Source: Chitinophagaceae bacterium (GTDB taxonomy: Bacteria > Bacteroidota > Bacteroidia > Chitinophagales > Chitinophagaceae). Taken from it: a DNA stretch of 10,591 nucleotides. The DNA lies in contig DMRT01000287.1 in assembly GCA_003455235.1 (NCBI GenBank), positions 1 to 10,591 of the forward strand, in the 5' to 3' direction. This document shows, piece after piece, positions 1-8,046 of this stretch (position 1 is the stretch's first letter; each line of letters begins with the position of its first letter). A program made the position numbers and the translations under genes. The notes below the pieces were generated by a model. It had not been told where the DNA came from and ran no database searches. It was given only the letters and a program-made list of their open reading frames with translations.

Positions 1-864
1 GCCGGCGCTTATATCTGCGGCGAAGAAACTGCCCTGATTGAATCGCTGGAAGGAAAGAGAGGCAATCCCAGGATCAAACCTCCCTTCCCGGCGGTGAAAG
101 GATTGTACGATAGTCCCACCGTTGTCAACAACGTGGAAACGCTGGCAGCCGTAGTTCCCATCATTAACGAAGGAGGGGAAGAATATGCAAAGATCGGCGT
201 GGGAAGAAGTACCGGAACCAAACTGATGAGCGCCTGCGGCAACATCAACAAACCCGGCGTGTATGAAATTGACATGACCATCTCCGTGGAAGAATTTATT
301 TACAGCGATGAATACTGCGGCGGCATTCCGAACGGAAGAAAATTAAAAGCCTGCATACCGGGCGGATCTTCCGTTCCCATCCTTCCTGCCAATCTGTTGC
401 TTACAACGGCAAAGGGAGAGAAGCGGCTGATGAACTACGAAAGCCTGAGCGATGGTGGTTTTGCCACCGGCAGTATGATGGGGTCGGGCGGCTTCATAGT
501 ATTAGACGATAATCAATGCGTGGTAAAACATACATATACACTGGCCCGGTTCTACCGCCATGAAAGCTGCGGACAATGTTCGCCCTGCCGGGAAGGAACC
601 GGCTGGATGGAAAAGATATTGCTGAACATCGAGAACGGTAAAGGAAAGATGAGCGATATCGACCTGCTCTGGGATATCCAGCGTAAGATTGAAGGAAATA
701 CAATCTGCCCGCTGGGTGATGCGGCAGCCTGGCCGGTGGCAGCGGCCATCCGTCATTTCCGCGACGAATTTGAATGGCACGTGAAAAACCCGGATGAATG
801 TTTGAGAACGAATTATGGTTTGGCACATTATGCAGATCCGATCCACGTACCGGCGACGGCATAA
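1..864 (+). CDS. nuoF: NADH-quinone oxidoreductase subunit F (51 kDa, NADH/FMN/N3 subunit), 5'-truncated by window edge
   Basis: This subunit is where complex I oxidises NADH: it binds NADH and FMN and passes electrons through the 4Fe-4S cluster N3. The reading frame is open from base 1 to the TAA at 862-864, giving 287 residues. NuoF is usually about 430-460 residues, so some 150 N-terminal residues, including the glycine-rich FMN loop, lie before the window. The visible part starts with AGAYICGEETAL (residues 1-12), the conserved segment at the FMN/NADH site. An SLBB-type fold follows at about 80-125. The N3 ligands are C190, C193 and C196 (ESCGQCSPC) and C236 (TICPLGD), with the expected spacing of about 40 residues. 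An internal ATG at 94 is not the start, because the family match runs upstream of it. nuoG follows after 16 bases, so the two are almost certainly co-transcribed. The identification is secure; nothing in the visible part looks damaged. Confidence 0.98.
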   Translation, partial: AGAYICGEETALIESLEGKRGNPRIKPPFPAVKGLYDSPTVVNNVETLAAVVPIINEGGEEYAKIGVGRSTGTKLMSACGNINKPGVYEIDMTISVEEFIYSDEYCGGIPNGRKLKACIPGGSSVPILPANLLLTTAKGEKRLMNYESLSDGGFATGSMMGSGGFIVLDDNQCVVKHTYTLARFYRHESCGQCSPCREGTGWMEKILLNIENGKGKMSDIDLLWDIQRKIEGNTICPLGDAAAWPVAAAIRHFRDEFEWHVKNPDECLRTNYGLAHYADPIHVPATA

Positions 865-880
865 ACAGATTTGAACAATT

Positions 881-1996
881 ATGGCAGACGAAATAAAAAA
901 ATTAAAAGTAACCATCGACAACATCACGATTGATGTTGAACCGGGTACAACTATATTGAATGCGGCCAGGCAGATAGGTGGCGATGTAACTCCTCCTGCC
1001 ATGTGCTATTACAGCAAACTGCAGGGCAGCGGCGGTAAATGCCGTACCTGCCTGGTGGAAGTGGCAGCAGGCTCAACCGCCGACCCAAGGCCCATGCCTA
1101 AACTGGTGGCCAGTTGCCGTACCACCGTAATGGATGGCATGGTGGTGAAAAACATCACCAGCGATAAAGTAACCGATGCAAGAAATGGCGTGGTGGAATT
1201 CCTATTATTGAATCACCCGCTTGATTGCCCCATTTGCGACCAGGCCGGTGAATGTCACCTGCAGGACCTGGGTTATGATCACGGTAAGGAAGGAACCCGT
1301 TACGAATTCAAACGGAGAACTTTTGAGAAAGAAGACATCGGTCCGTACATCCAACTGCACATGACCCGGTGTATCCTTTGCTACCGTTGTACCTATGTAG
1401 CAGATCAGATAACCGATAAACGGGTACATGGAGTATTGGATCGTGGCGACCATGCCGAAATATCCACCTACATCTCCAAAGCCATCGATAATGATTTCAG
1501 CGGAAACATGATTGATGTGTGCCCGGTGGGCGCATTAACGGATAAAACATTCCGGTTCAAGAACCGGGTATGGTTCACCAAACCCGTGGATGCACACCGC
1601 AACTGCGAAAACCCGAAGTGCTGCGGCAAAGCAACACTCTGGCTGCGTGGCGATGAAGTATACCGGGTTACCGCCCGCAAAGACCAATGGGGCGAAGTGC
1701 AGAGCTTTGACGGCAAGCCCGGGTGGATCTGCAACACCTGCCGCTTTGATAAAAAGAAAACCAGTGACTGGACAATCGAAGGGCTCAGCAGCATCAGCCG
1801 TCACTCGGTGATTGGTGCCAACAAATACAAAGGACTGGAGATGCCGCAGGATACCATAAAAGAAGTAATGAGCGGACGGGATCCGAAACTGCTGATGGAC
1901 ATCCACAGCGTGAGCGGGGTAAACAAGCCGGGCATTCACCTGAGTTCGATCAACGGTCCGGCGCACAGCGATGATTTTTCAACAAACGGTAAATAG
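881..1996 (+). CDS. nuoG: NADH-quinone oxidoreductase subunit G, short form (Fe-S domains only)
   Basis: NuoG relays electrons from NuoF along a chain of Fe-S clusters in the peripheral arm. The 371-residue product carries a ferredoxin-like 2Fe-2S domain (N1b: C42, C54, C57, C79), the His-Cys3 cluster N5 (H112, C116, C119, C125) and cluster N4 (C164, C167, C170, with C214 in DVCPVGAL). A region resembling the fourth cluster, N7, follows, but with altered cysteine spacing: C242, C247, C248, then C284 and C287 in WICNTCRF. The protein ends about 85 residues after that. Proteobacterial NuoG is about 900 residues because of a large molybdopterin-oxidoreductase-like domain, which is absent here. 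From memory of the family, short NuoG proteins are usual in Bacteroidota, so I read this as natural and not as a frameshift. The next 19 bases lead straight into nuoH, leaving no room for a detached domain. The start is the ATG at 881, 16 bases after nuoF. Confidence 0.96.
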   Translation: MADEIKKLKVTIDNITIDVEPGTTILNAARQIGGDVTPPAMCYYSKLQGSGGKCRTCLVEVAAGSTADPRPMPKLVASCRTTVMDGMVVKNITSDKVTDARNGVVEFLLLNHPLDCPICDQAGECHLQDLGYDHGKEGTRYEFKRRTFEKEDIGPYIQLHMTRCILCYRCTYVADQITDKRVHGVLDRGDHAEISTYISKAIDNDFSGNMIDVCPVGALTDKTFRFKNRVWFTKPVDAHRNCENPKCCGKATLWLRGDEVYRVTARKDQWGEVQSFDGKPGWICNTCRFDKKKTSDWTIEGLSSISRHSVIGANKYKGLEMPQDTIKEVMSGRDPKLLMDIHSVSGVNKPGIHLSSINGPAHSDDFSTNGK

Positions 1997-2015
1997 AAAA
2001 TATTAATAACGGAAT

Positions 2016-3068
2016 ATGCTTTTAGTGATCGACTGGCCTTTAATTATTGAGAAACTGGTTCTCATCATTATTGTGGTGATGGCCTCCCTGGGCATCGCCA
2101 TGTACACCACGTTTGCTGAAAGAAAAGTGGCGGCTGTTTTACAGGACAGGCGTGGGCCGAACCGTGCCGGGCCATTCGGCATTCTTCAGCCGGTGGCAGA
2201 TGGACTGAAATTATTCTTCAAAGAAGAGATCATCCCGAATTTCTCATCGAAATTCCTCTTTATTCTCGGTCCATCACTGGCCATGCTTACTGCCATCATG
2301 ACCGGGGCCGTGGTGCCCTGGGGCGATAAGATCACGCTCTTTGACCGGGAAATATCCTTACAGATCGCCGATGTGAACGTTGGCATCCTTTACGTGTTTG
2401 CCGTAGTGAGCATGGGTGTGTACGGGATCATGATCGGCAGCTGGGCAAGCAATAATAAATACTCACTGATGGGTGGATTGAGGGCCGCATCGCAGATCAT
2501 CAGTTATGAATTACCGATGGGACTTTCACTGATTGCCCTGTTGTTTGTAACCGGTAACCTAAGCCTGAAGGAAATGGTACTGCAGCAGCAGGCCGGCTTG
2601 TGGAATATCGTGTACCAGCCGCTGGGCTTTCTCATCTTCCTGATCTGCGCTTTTGCCGAATGTAACCGGACACCGTTTGATCTTCCGGAAGCAGAGAATG
2701 AGCTCATCGGTGGATATCATACCGAGTATTCATCCATGAAACTGGGCTTCTACCTTTTTTCTGAATACATCAATATGTTTGTGAGCAGTGTGATCATGAG
2801 TACGCTGTTCTTCGGCGGATACGACATTCCCTTTGTGAATGAAGCCAACTATGATCCCAACTGGATGGCCCTGTTCGGCGTGCTGGCATTGATGGCAAAG
2901 GCGGTTTGTTTCATCTTCCTGTTCATGTGGGTGCGGTGGACGATCCCGAGATTCCGGTACGATCAACTCATGAACCTGGGATGGCGTGTGCTGATCCCGC
3001 TGGCATTATTCAACATGCTGCTAACAGGAGCCTTGGTGCTGCTAAAAGAAAACAACTGGCATTTTTAA
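2016..3068 (+). CDS. nuoH: NADH-quinone oxidoreductase subunit H (quinone-site membrane subunit)
   Basis: NuoH is the membrane subunit at the junction of the two arms. It forms much of the ubiquinone/menaquinone chamber and couples quinone reduction to proton movement. The 350-residue product is slightly longer than the E. coli protein (325) and is very hydrophobic, with about eight or nine membrane segments. Family signatures are clear: AERKVAAVLQDRRGPNRAGP at about 34-53, SQIISYELPMGLSL at about 159-172 with the conserved glutamate E165, and the acidic loop FDLPEAENELIGGYHTEYSS at 221-240. The C-terminal WVRWTIPRFRYDQLM is at 305-319. The ATG at 2016 gives an N-terminus that enters the first membrane helix at once, as expected. 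Spacing is 19 bases from nuoG and 40 bases to nuoI. There is no strong Shine-Dalgarno sequence, which is normal in Bacteroidota. Confidence 0.98.
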   Translation: MLLVIDWPLIIEKLVLIIIVVMASLGIAMYTTFAERKVAAVLQDRRGPNRAGPFGILQPVADGLKLFFKEEIIPNFSSKFLFILGPSLAMLTAIMTGAVVPWGDKITLFDREISLQIADVNVGILYVFAVVSMGVYGIMIGSWASNNKYSLMGGLRAASQIISYELPMGLSLIALLFVTGNLSLKEMVLQQQAGLWNIVYQPLGFLIFLICAFAECNRTPFDLPEAENELIGGYHTEYSSMKLGFYLFSEYINMFVSSVIMSTLFFGGYDIPFVNEANYDPNWMALFGVLALMAKAVCFIFLFMWVRWTIPRFRYDQLMNLGWRVLIPLALFNMLLTGALVLLKENNWHF

Positions 3069-3083
3069 TTTATAAAAAAATAT

Positions 3084-3097
3084 CCGCCCGCTGGCGG
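3084..3097 (+). other. Small GC-rich hairpin in the nuoH-nuoI gap
   Basis: CCGCC (3084-3088) and GGCGG (3093-3097) pair perfectly around the four-base loop CGCT. The hairpin sits in an otherwise AT-rich 40-base gap and ends 11 bases before the nuoI ATG. No run of T follows, so it is not a convincing intrinsic terminator. It could affect nuoI translation or mRNA processing, or be a remnant of a palindromic repeat. The sequence alone does not decide between these. Confidence 0.5.
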
Positions 3098-3108
3098 TAT
3101 ACATACTT

Positions 3109-3663
3109 ATGCAGGCATTAACCAACAGGATGAAACAGGTGGACCGCCGGGAAATGAATTTCCTGGAGCGGATTTACCTGGTTTCTATTTTCAAAGGCAT
3201 GATGATTACGTTCAGTCACATGTTCAAGAAGAAGCCAACCATCAACTACCCGGAAAAAACAAGGCCCTTCAGCCCGGTGTTCCGGGGGCTGCACATCCTC
3301 AACAGGGACGAGCAGGGAAGAGAAAACTGTACCGCCTGCGGACTTTGTGCAGTAGCCTGTCCGGCCGAAGCCATTACCATGGAAGCGGCAGAACGGAAAA
3401 CAGGCGAAGAGAATTTATACCGGGAAGAAAAATACGCCGCCAAGTACGAGATCAACATGCTGCGTTGCATTTTCTGCGGCTTGTGCGAAGAAGCCTGCCC
3501 GAAAGACGCCATCTATTTAAGCGAAACATTTGCACCGGCCGATTACCAGCGCAAACAGTTTATTTATAACAAAAACGAATTACTGATTCCTCACCCGGTG
3601 AATGACCCTGAGGCTTACAAAAAGGCATTGGGCAACCGGGTAAAAAGGCCAACGGCGAACTAA
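3109..3663 (+). CDS. nuoI: NADH-quinone oxidoreductase subunit I (2x 4Fe-4S ferredoxin-type)
   Basis: NuoI carries clusters N6a and N6b, which pass electrons on towards terminal cluster N2 in NuoB and the quinone. The product is 184 residues, close to the family's usual length. Two classical CxxCxxCxxxCP motifs are present: C74, C77, C80 and C84 (CTACGLCAVACP), and C120, C123, C126 and C130 (CIFCGLCEEACP). An amphipathic N-terminal stretch (about 17-45, FLERIYLVSIFKGMMITFSH) is where the family binds the membrane arm. The ATG at 3109 is chosen as start. An in-frame ATG at 3130, giving an N-terminus MKQVDRREMN, is a reasonable alternative that loses seven residues, and the sequence does not settle it. 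nuoJ begins six bases after the stop, so the two are tightly coupled. Confidence 0.97.
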   Translation: MQALTNRMKQVDRREMNFLERIYLVSIFKGMMITFSHMFKKKPTINYPEKTRPFSPVFRGLHILNRDEQGRENCTACGLCAVACPAEAITMEAAERKTGEENLYREEKYAAKYEINMLRCIFCGLCEEACPKDAIYLSETFAPADYQRKQFIYNKNELLIPHPVNDPEAYKKALGNRVKRPTAN

Positions 3664-3669
3664 GAGTTT

Positions 3670-4170
3670 ATGAGCATAACAGAAATATTATTTTGGATAT
3701 TGTCGGCACTGGCATTGGGATGCGCCATCATGGTGGTGGCCAGCAAAAGCCCGGTGTACAGCATACTATACCTTATCGGCGTTTTCTTTGCCATTTCCGG
3801 GCATTACATTTTACTGAACGCACAGTTCCTGGCCATTGTAAACATCATCGTGTATGCAGGTGCCATTATGGTGCTGTTCCTGTTTGTGGTGATGCTGATG
3901 AACCTGAATGCCGAGTCGGAGCCGCAGAAGAACCGCTACCTGCAGTTTGCCGGACTGATATCGGGTGGCTGCCTGTTCCTGGTACTGGTATCGGCCATTG
4001 CCCGGTCGGAAAGTGCCGGTAACCTGATACAGGTGGGAGGCGGCGGCAGCGGGCTCATCAAAAACCTGGGTATGGTATTGTTTAATGAATATGTGATCCC
4101 CTTCGAGATAAGCAGTGTGTTGTTCTTAAGTGCCATGATCGGGGCGGTGGTGATCGGAAAGAAAAATTAA
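3670..4170 (+). CDS. nuoJ: NADH-quinone oxidoreductase subunit J (membrane arm)
   Basis: NuoJ (ND6-like) is a membrane-arm subunit next to NuoH and NuoK. Its third helix takes part in the conformational switch that links quinone chemistry to proton pumping. The 166-residue product has five predicted membrane segments, at about 5-24, 28-48, 52-77, 91-110 and 142-162. The conserved helix is visible as NIIVYAGAIMVLFLFVVMLM (58-77), with the family tyrosine at Y62. The glycine-rich loop QVGGGGSGLI before the last helix, at about 121-130, is unremarkable for this subunit. The ATG at 3670 lies six bases after the nuoI stop. The gap to nuoK is the longest between nuo genes in the window and contains a repeat. 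Confidence 0.97.
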   Translation: MSITEILFWILSALALGCAIMVVASKSPVYSILYLIGVFFAISGHYILLNAQFLAIVNIIVYAGAIMVLFLFVVMLMNLNAESEPQKNRYLQFAGLISGGCLFLVLVSAIARSESAGNLIQVGGGGSGLIKNLGMVLFNEYVIPFEISSVLFLSAMIGAVVIGKKN

Positions 4171-4176
4171 AATAAA

Positions 4177-4252
4177 ACACGAATTGGAGCGAAATACACG
4201 AACTATATCTGAAATCAATTCGTGTGATCGGTGTCATTCGAATAATTAGTGA
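4177..4252. repeat. Inverted-repeat element in the nuoJ-nuoK gap (ATTCGTG-type submotifs)
   Basis: ACACGAATTG (4177-4186) is the exact reverse complement of CAATTCGTGT (4216-4225), so the transcript can form a 10-bp stem with a 29-base loop. The loop carries a second CACGAA (4197-4202). Downstream come ATTCG (4236-4240) and ATTAGTGA (4245-4252), which look like degenerate copies of the same unit. Repeats built from units like AATTCGTG and AATTAGTG are, as I recall, common between genes in Bacteroidota and some other phyla. I therefore infer an inserted interspersed repeat and not a gene-specific regulator. It ends just before the nuoK start and may form structure in the mRNA. Confidence 0.6.
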
Positions 4253-4259
4253 GATAAAT

Positions 4260-4592
4260 ATGGAAATTAAATGGTACATCGGCCTGGCGCTGGCTTTATT
4301 CTGCACCGGCATTGTGGGGGTACTCACCCGCCGCAACTCCATCATCATCTTTATGTGCATAGAGCTGATGCTGAACTCGGTGAATTTACTGCTGGTGGCT
4401 TTTTCTAAAATGCACGCTGCTTCACCCGTTGCACAAAGCCTGCCCAACGTGGCCAGTGATGCACAGATATTCGTGTTCTTCATCATGGTGGTGGCGGCGG
4501 CCGAGGTAAGCGTTGGACTGGCTATCATTGTAATGATGTACCGGAATATTCATTCGGTGGATATTAACTTTTTGAACAGGCTGAAAAATTAA
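4260..4592 (+). CDS. nuoK: NADH-quinone oxidoreductase subunit K (membrane arm)
   Basis: NuoK (ND4L-like) is a small three-helix subunit of the proton-pumping arm. Two membrane-buried glutamates are needed for activity in the family, and both are present: E35 in CIELMLN and E82 in AAAEVSVGLAII, matching E36 and E72 of E. coli. The product is 110 residues from the ATG at 4260 (MEIKWYIGLAL), close to the usual 100-110. The frame stays open back to a GTG at 4224, but those extra 12 residues lie inside the upstream repeat and have no counterpart in the family, so the ATG is preferred. The gene is followed after 32 bases by nuoL, with a small hairpin between them. Confidence 0.97.
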   Translation: MEIKWYIGLALALFCTGIVGVLTRRNSIIIFMCIELMLNSVNLLLVAFSKMHAASPVAQSLPNVASDAQIFVFFIMVVAAAEVSVGLAIIVMMYRNIHSVDINFLNRLKN

Positions 4593-4609
4593 TCCCGTCT
4601 TCAGCGGGA
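4593..4609 (+). other. Small GC-rich hairpin in the nuoK-nuoL gap
   Basis: TCCCG (4593-4597) pairs with CGGGA (4605-4609) around the seven-base loop TCTTCAG. It begins directly after the nuoK stop and ends 15 bases before the nuoL ATG. The downstream ACTTTTGACTT is slightly T-rich but too weak for a confident terminator, and nuoL is plainly part of the same operon. It could act as a partial terminator, stability element or processing site. Confidence 0.45.
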
Positions 4610-4624
4610 CACTTTTGACTTAAT

Positions 4625-6523
4625 ATGAGAAATGTCTTACACATGGTTTGGTTAATTCCCGTGCTGCCTTTGCTGGGATTCTTACTCAATGGACTGGGTA
4701 GAAAGAAGGTTTCCAAAGGCCTGGCCGGTATCATAGGCAGCGGAACGGTTTTCCTTTCATTCCTCATCAGTGTGTATGTCTTCCTCAGCGTTAAAGGGGG
4801 TAATACATACGTTGCCCATTATTTTGATTTTATTAAAACAGATCTTCTTAAGATCGGTTTCGATTTCCAGGTTGATCAACTCTCTTCTGTTTTCTTACTG
4901 ATAATAACCGGTGTTGGTTTTTTAATCCACGTGTACTCCACCGCTTACATGCATGATGAAGAGCCGAAAGATTTTGCAAAATATTTTGCCTACCTCAACC
5001 TCTTCGTGTTTTCCATGCTGCTGCTGGTGATGGGCGCCAACTACGTGATCATGTTCATCGGCTGGGAAGGGGTGGGACTTTGTTCTTACCTGCTCATTGG
5101 CTACTGGTTTAAAAACAGCAGTTATAATGTGGCGGCAAAGAAAGCATTCATCATGAACCGCATTGGCGACCTGGGTTTCCTGCTGGCCGTGTTCTGGCTG
5201 GTGGCCAAAGCCGGTTCGGTTGATTTTCACCAGGTGTTTGCCGGGGTTTCTAAATTATCCACCACAGACATAACCGGCATTACGTTGCTCTTATTTGTGG
5301 GTGCCATGGGTAAGAGTGCACAGATACCCTTATATACCTGGTTGCCCGATGCCATGGCAGGACCTACCCCGGTGAGTGCGCTGATACATGCCGCCACGAT
5401 GGTTACCGCCGGTATCTACATGATTGCACGCAGCAATATCCTGTATACCATGGCGCCGGTTTCTCAAACCGTGGTAGCCGTTGTTGGGTTAGCTACTGCA
5501 ATACTGGCTGCCACCATTGCACTGAAACAAAACGATATTAAAAAAGTGCTGGCGTATTCAACCGTTAGCCAGCTGGGATATATGTTCCTGGCATTGGGCG
5601 TGGGTGCTTATACAGGCGCCGTGTTTCACGTAATGACACATGCTTTCTTCAAAGCATTGCTGTTCCTCGGAGCCGGCAGTGTTATTCACGCCATGAGCGG
5701 CGAACAGGACATCCGCAACATGGGCGGATTGAAAAAATACATGAGTGTAACGCATCTTACATTTTTATTGGGTTGTTTGGCTATCGCAGGCATGCCGCCG
5801 TTCTCCGGGTTCTTTTCAAAAGATGAGATACTGGCTGCGGCTTATGCAAAGAACCCGGTGCTTTGGGGTATCGGTGTTTTGGGTGCGGTGATGACGGCCT
5901 TCTATATGTTCCGGTTATATGCCATGACCTTCACCGGAAAATTCAGGGGAACGCATGAACAGGAACATCACCTGCATGAAAGTCCGAAAGCGATTACCAT
6001 TCCTTTGATCATACTGGCCATCTTATCAGTGGTTGGCGGACTGGTGGGTATTCCCGAAGTATTTATGCACGGCGGCCATAGGCTGGAAGCATTCCTGGCT
6101 CCGGTATTTGCACAAAGCAATGCCGTTGCTGCCAAACATCACCTGTCGCATTCACAGGAATACATGCTGATGGGTATTTCAGTAGCCGCTGCATTGGTGG
6201 CCCTGTTGTATGCATGGAATAAGTTCAGCCAGTACCAGAAAACGGACAAGGAGGAAACAGGACTGGGTAAAGTACTGGAGAATAAATGGTACGTGGATGA
6301 GTTGTATGACAGCATTATTGTAAAGCCGGTACTGGCCATCGGAAAATATTTCAACAACGTGGTGGAGAAGAAGGGCATTGATGGCTTTGTGAACGGCATC
6401 GGTAAGGCGGTTAATTACAGCAGCCGCCAGATACGCCTGCTGCAATCCGGCCAGGTGGGCGCTTATGTACTGATGATGGTGCTGGGCATTTTAATATTAT
6501 TCATCGTTCAATTGTTTTTGTAA
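4625..6523 (+). CDS. nuoL: NADH-quinone oxidoreductase subunit L (antiporter-like, distal end of membrane arm)
   Basis: NuoL is the most distal of the three antiporter-like proton-channel subunits and carries the long lateral helix along the membrane arm. The product is 632 residues, near the E. coli length (613). Key residues line up with the family: E148 in IGWEGVGLCSYLL, K230 in MGKSAQIPLYTWLPDA, H255 in SALIHAATMVTAG, H339 and K343 in THAFFKALLF, and K399-D400 in SGFFSKDEIL. A histidine-rich hydrophilic loop lies at roughly 445-455. The C-terminal segment from about 560 (ENKWYVDELYDSIIVKPVLA onward) is the lateral helix, ending in a final membrane segment. The ATG at 4625 is used; an in-frame ATG at 4643 (MVWLIPVLPLLGF) would also give an acceptable start. 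The gap to nuoM is nine bases. Confidence 0.98.
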   Translation: MRNVLHMVWLIPVLPLLGFLLNGLGRKKVSKGLAGIIGSGTVFLSFLISVYVFLSVKGGNTYVAHYFDFIKTDLLKIGFDFQVDQLSSVFLLIITGVGFLIHVYSTAYMHDEEPKDFAKYFAYLNLFVFSMLLLVMGANYVIMFIGWEGVGLCSYLLIGYWFKNSSYNVAAKKAFIMNRIGDLGFLLAVFWLVAKAGSVDFHQVFAGVSKLSTTDITGITLLLFVGAMGKSAQIPLYTWLPDAMAGPTPVSALIHAATMVTAGIYMIARSNILYTMAPVSQTVVAVVGLATAILAATIALKQNDIKKVLAYSTVSQLGYMFLALGVGAYTGAVFHVMTHAFFKALLFLGAGSVIHAMSGEQDIRNMGGLKKYMSVTHLTFLLGCLAIAGMPPFSGFFSKDEILAAAYAKNPVLWGIGVLGAVMTAFYMFRLYAMTFTGKFRGTHEQEHHLHESPKAITIPLIILAILSVVGGLVGIPEVFMHGGHRLEAFLAPVFAQSNAVAAKHHLSHSQEYMLMGISVAAALVALLYAWNKFSQYQKTDKEETGLGKVLENKWYVDELYDSIIVKPVLAIGKYFNNVVEKKGIDGFVNGIGKAVNYSSRQIRLLQSGQVGAYVLMMVLGILILFIVQLFL

Positions 6524-6532
6524 TCAGAAGAT

Positions 6533-8020
6533 ATGGACCCTAAAAATATTTGGATAACATTTCCCGAACTGCTTACCTGGTTTCCGTTGATGGCGGGCCT
6601 GGTGGCATTCATCATCCGGGACGAAAAAAAGGTAAAGGCATGGGCCCTGGCAGCTTCATTCATCACCCTGGGTATTTCCGTGGCCAGCCTCGTGTTTTCT
6701 GACAACACAAAATATTTTTACCTCAATAACGTAAGCTATTTCTGGCTGAAATATGTAGGCAGCAACCTTACACTTGGACTGGACGGAATGGGACACCTGC
6801 TAACGGCCCTCACCGCACTGGCATTTCCTCTCATCTTCCTGGCAACCGGCAAAACGAATTTTAAAAATGCCGGCGCTTATTACGGGTTGATGCTGCTGAC
6901 ACAATCGGGACTGATGGGTGTGTTCACCGCCATGGATGTGCTGATCTTTTATTTCTTCTGGGAACTGGCCGTTATCCCGGCCTATTTCCTGTGCAGCCAG
7001 TGGGGAGGCGAACGCCGGATACAGGCTACATTTAAATTCTTTGTGTATACATTCACCGGCTCTTTGCTCATGCTCGTCGGCATCATGTACGTGTATAATC
7101 ATACGTATCCTACGCCGTATGCCGAGCATTCCTTTGCCTTGAATGCTTTTTACAGCGCCACACTTTCGGCCAAAGAACAGAACTGGGTGTTCTGGCTCTT
7201 CTTTGTGGCATTTGCCATCAAGATGCCGGTATTCCCCTTTCATACCTGGCAGCCCGATACCTACGAGCAGGCACCCACTTCCACCACGATGGTGCTGAGC
7301 GGCATCATGGTGAAGATGGGGATCTTTGCTGTGATCCGGTGGCTGGTGCCGGTATTTCCTGCCGCGGCCACCCGCTTCGACAACATCGTCATCGGGCTTT
7401 CGGTGGTAGGTATGATCTATGCAAGTCTCATCGCAATTAAACAAGATGACCTGAAACGATTTGTGGCTTATTCTTCCATCGCCCACATCGGGCTGATGTG
7501 TGCGGCCATCTTTGCCAAAAGTTCCATCGGCCTGCAGGGGGTGATGATCCAGATGTTCAGTCATGGCATCAACATCATTGGTATGTGGATTGTGGTTGAC
7601 CTGGTGGAAAAACAAACCGGCACCCGGAAAATATCCGAACTGGGCGGCATTGCTCATAAAGCGCCCGCGCTTACCATTTTCCTGGTGGTGATTGCCCTGG
7701 CCAATATCGCCCTGCCGCTCACCAATGCCTTTGTGGGAGAGTTCATGATGTTCAGCGGGCTGTTCCATTTCAACATCATTTATACCGCCGTGGCATTGAT
7801 CAGCATCATCCTGGCAGCGGTATATACCCTGAACATGGTGCAGAAGGTTTTTTATGGTGAAACAAACAGCATTACCAATGCTGTACAGGAAATAACGCTG
7901 AACCAGAAACTGGTGCTGACTGTCCTGGTGGTTTTCATTTTCCTGTTTGGTGTTTTTCCACAGCCGCTCCTTGACCTCACCAGGGATACGGTAACGCTGA
8001 TAACAACAAGATTTAAATAA
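6533..8020 (+). CDS. nuoM: NADH-quinone oxidoreductase subunit M (antiporter-like membrane subunit)
   Basis: NuoM is the middle antiporter-like proton-channel subunit of complex I. The 495-residue product matches the usual length (about 500) and is hydrophobic throughout, with around 14 membrane helices. Channel residues are visible: E144 in FFWELAVIPAYFL, K230 in FAIKMPVFPFHTWQPD, K261 in GIMVKMGIFAVIRW, H344 in MFSHGINIIG, and E403 in NAFVGEFMMFSGLF. The glutamate in the last of these, where NuoL and NuoN have lysine, is the known signature that separates NuoM from its paralogues. The ATG at 6533 lies nine bases after nuoL. A long reading frame on the opposite strand (6800-8062) is a shadow of this gene. 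Confidence 0.98.
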   Translation: MDPKNIWITFPELLTWFPLMAGLVAFIIRDEKKVKAWALAASFITLGISVASLVFSDNTKYFYLNNVSYFWLKYVGSNLTLGLDGMGHLLTALTALAFPLIFLATGKTNFKNAGAYYGLMLLTQSGLMGVFTAMDVLIFYFFWELAVIPAYFLCSQWGGERRIQATFKFFVYTFTGSLLMLVGIMYVYNHTYPTPYAEHSFALNAFYSATLSAKEQNWVFWLFFVAFAIKMPVFPFHTWQPDTYEQAPTSTTMVLSGIMVKMGIFAVIRWLVPVFPAAATRFDNIVIGLSVVGMIYASLIAIKQDDLKRFVAYSSIAHIGLMCAAIFAKSSIGLQGVMIQMFSHGINIIGMWIVVDLVEKQTGTRKISELGGIAHKAPALTIFLVVIALANIALPLTNAFVGEFMMFSGLFHFNIIYTAVALISIILAAVYTLNMVQKVFYGETNSITNAVQEITLNQKLVLTVLVVFIFLFGVFPQPLLDLTRDTVTLITTRFK

Positions 8021-8032
8021 CAAAAAAGATAA

Positions 8033-8046
8033 TCCCCCTCCGGGGA
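8033..8046 (+). other. Small GC-rich hairpin in the nuoM-nuoN gap
   Basis: TCCCC (8033-8037) pairs with GGGGA (8042-8046) around the loop CTCC, in a gap that is otherwise A-rich. It ends six bases before the nuoN ATG. The GGGGA arm is also the only purine-rich stretch at Shine-Dalgarno distance, so folding could hide or present the ribosome-binding region. An alternative outer pairing, ATCC (8032-8035) with GGAT (8049-8052), competes for part of it. A regulatory role is inference only. Confidence 0.5.

Noticed and set aside
881..1996. NuoG as a frameshifted or truncated pseudogene because it is under half the E. coli length.
   Set aside because: All N1b, N5 and N4 ligands are intact, the next 19 bases go straight into nuoH, and short NuoG is, as far as I know, normal in Bacteroidota.
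4224..4259. An upstream GTG start that would lengthen NuoK by 12 residues.
   Set aside because: The added residues lie in the intergenic repeat, and NuoK proteins normally begin close to the ATG at 4260.
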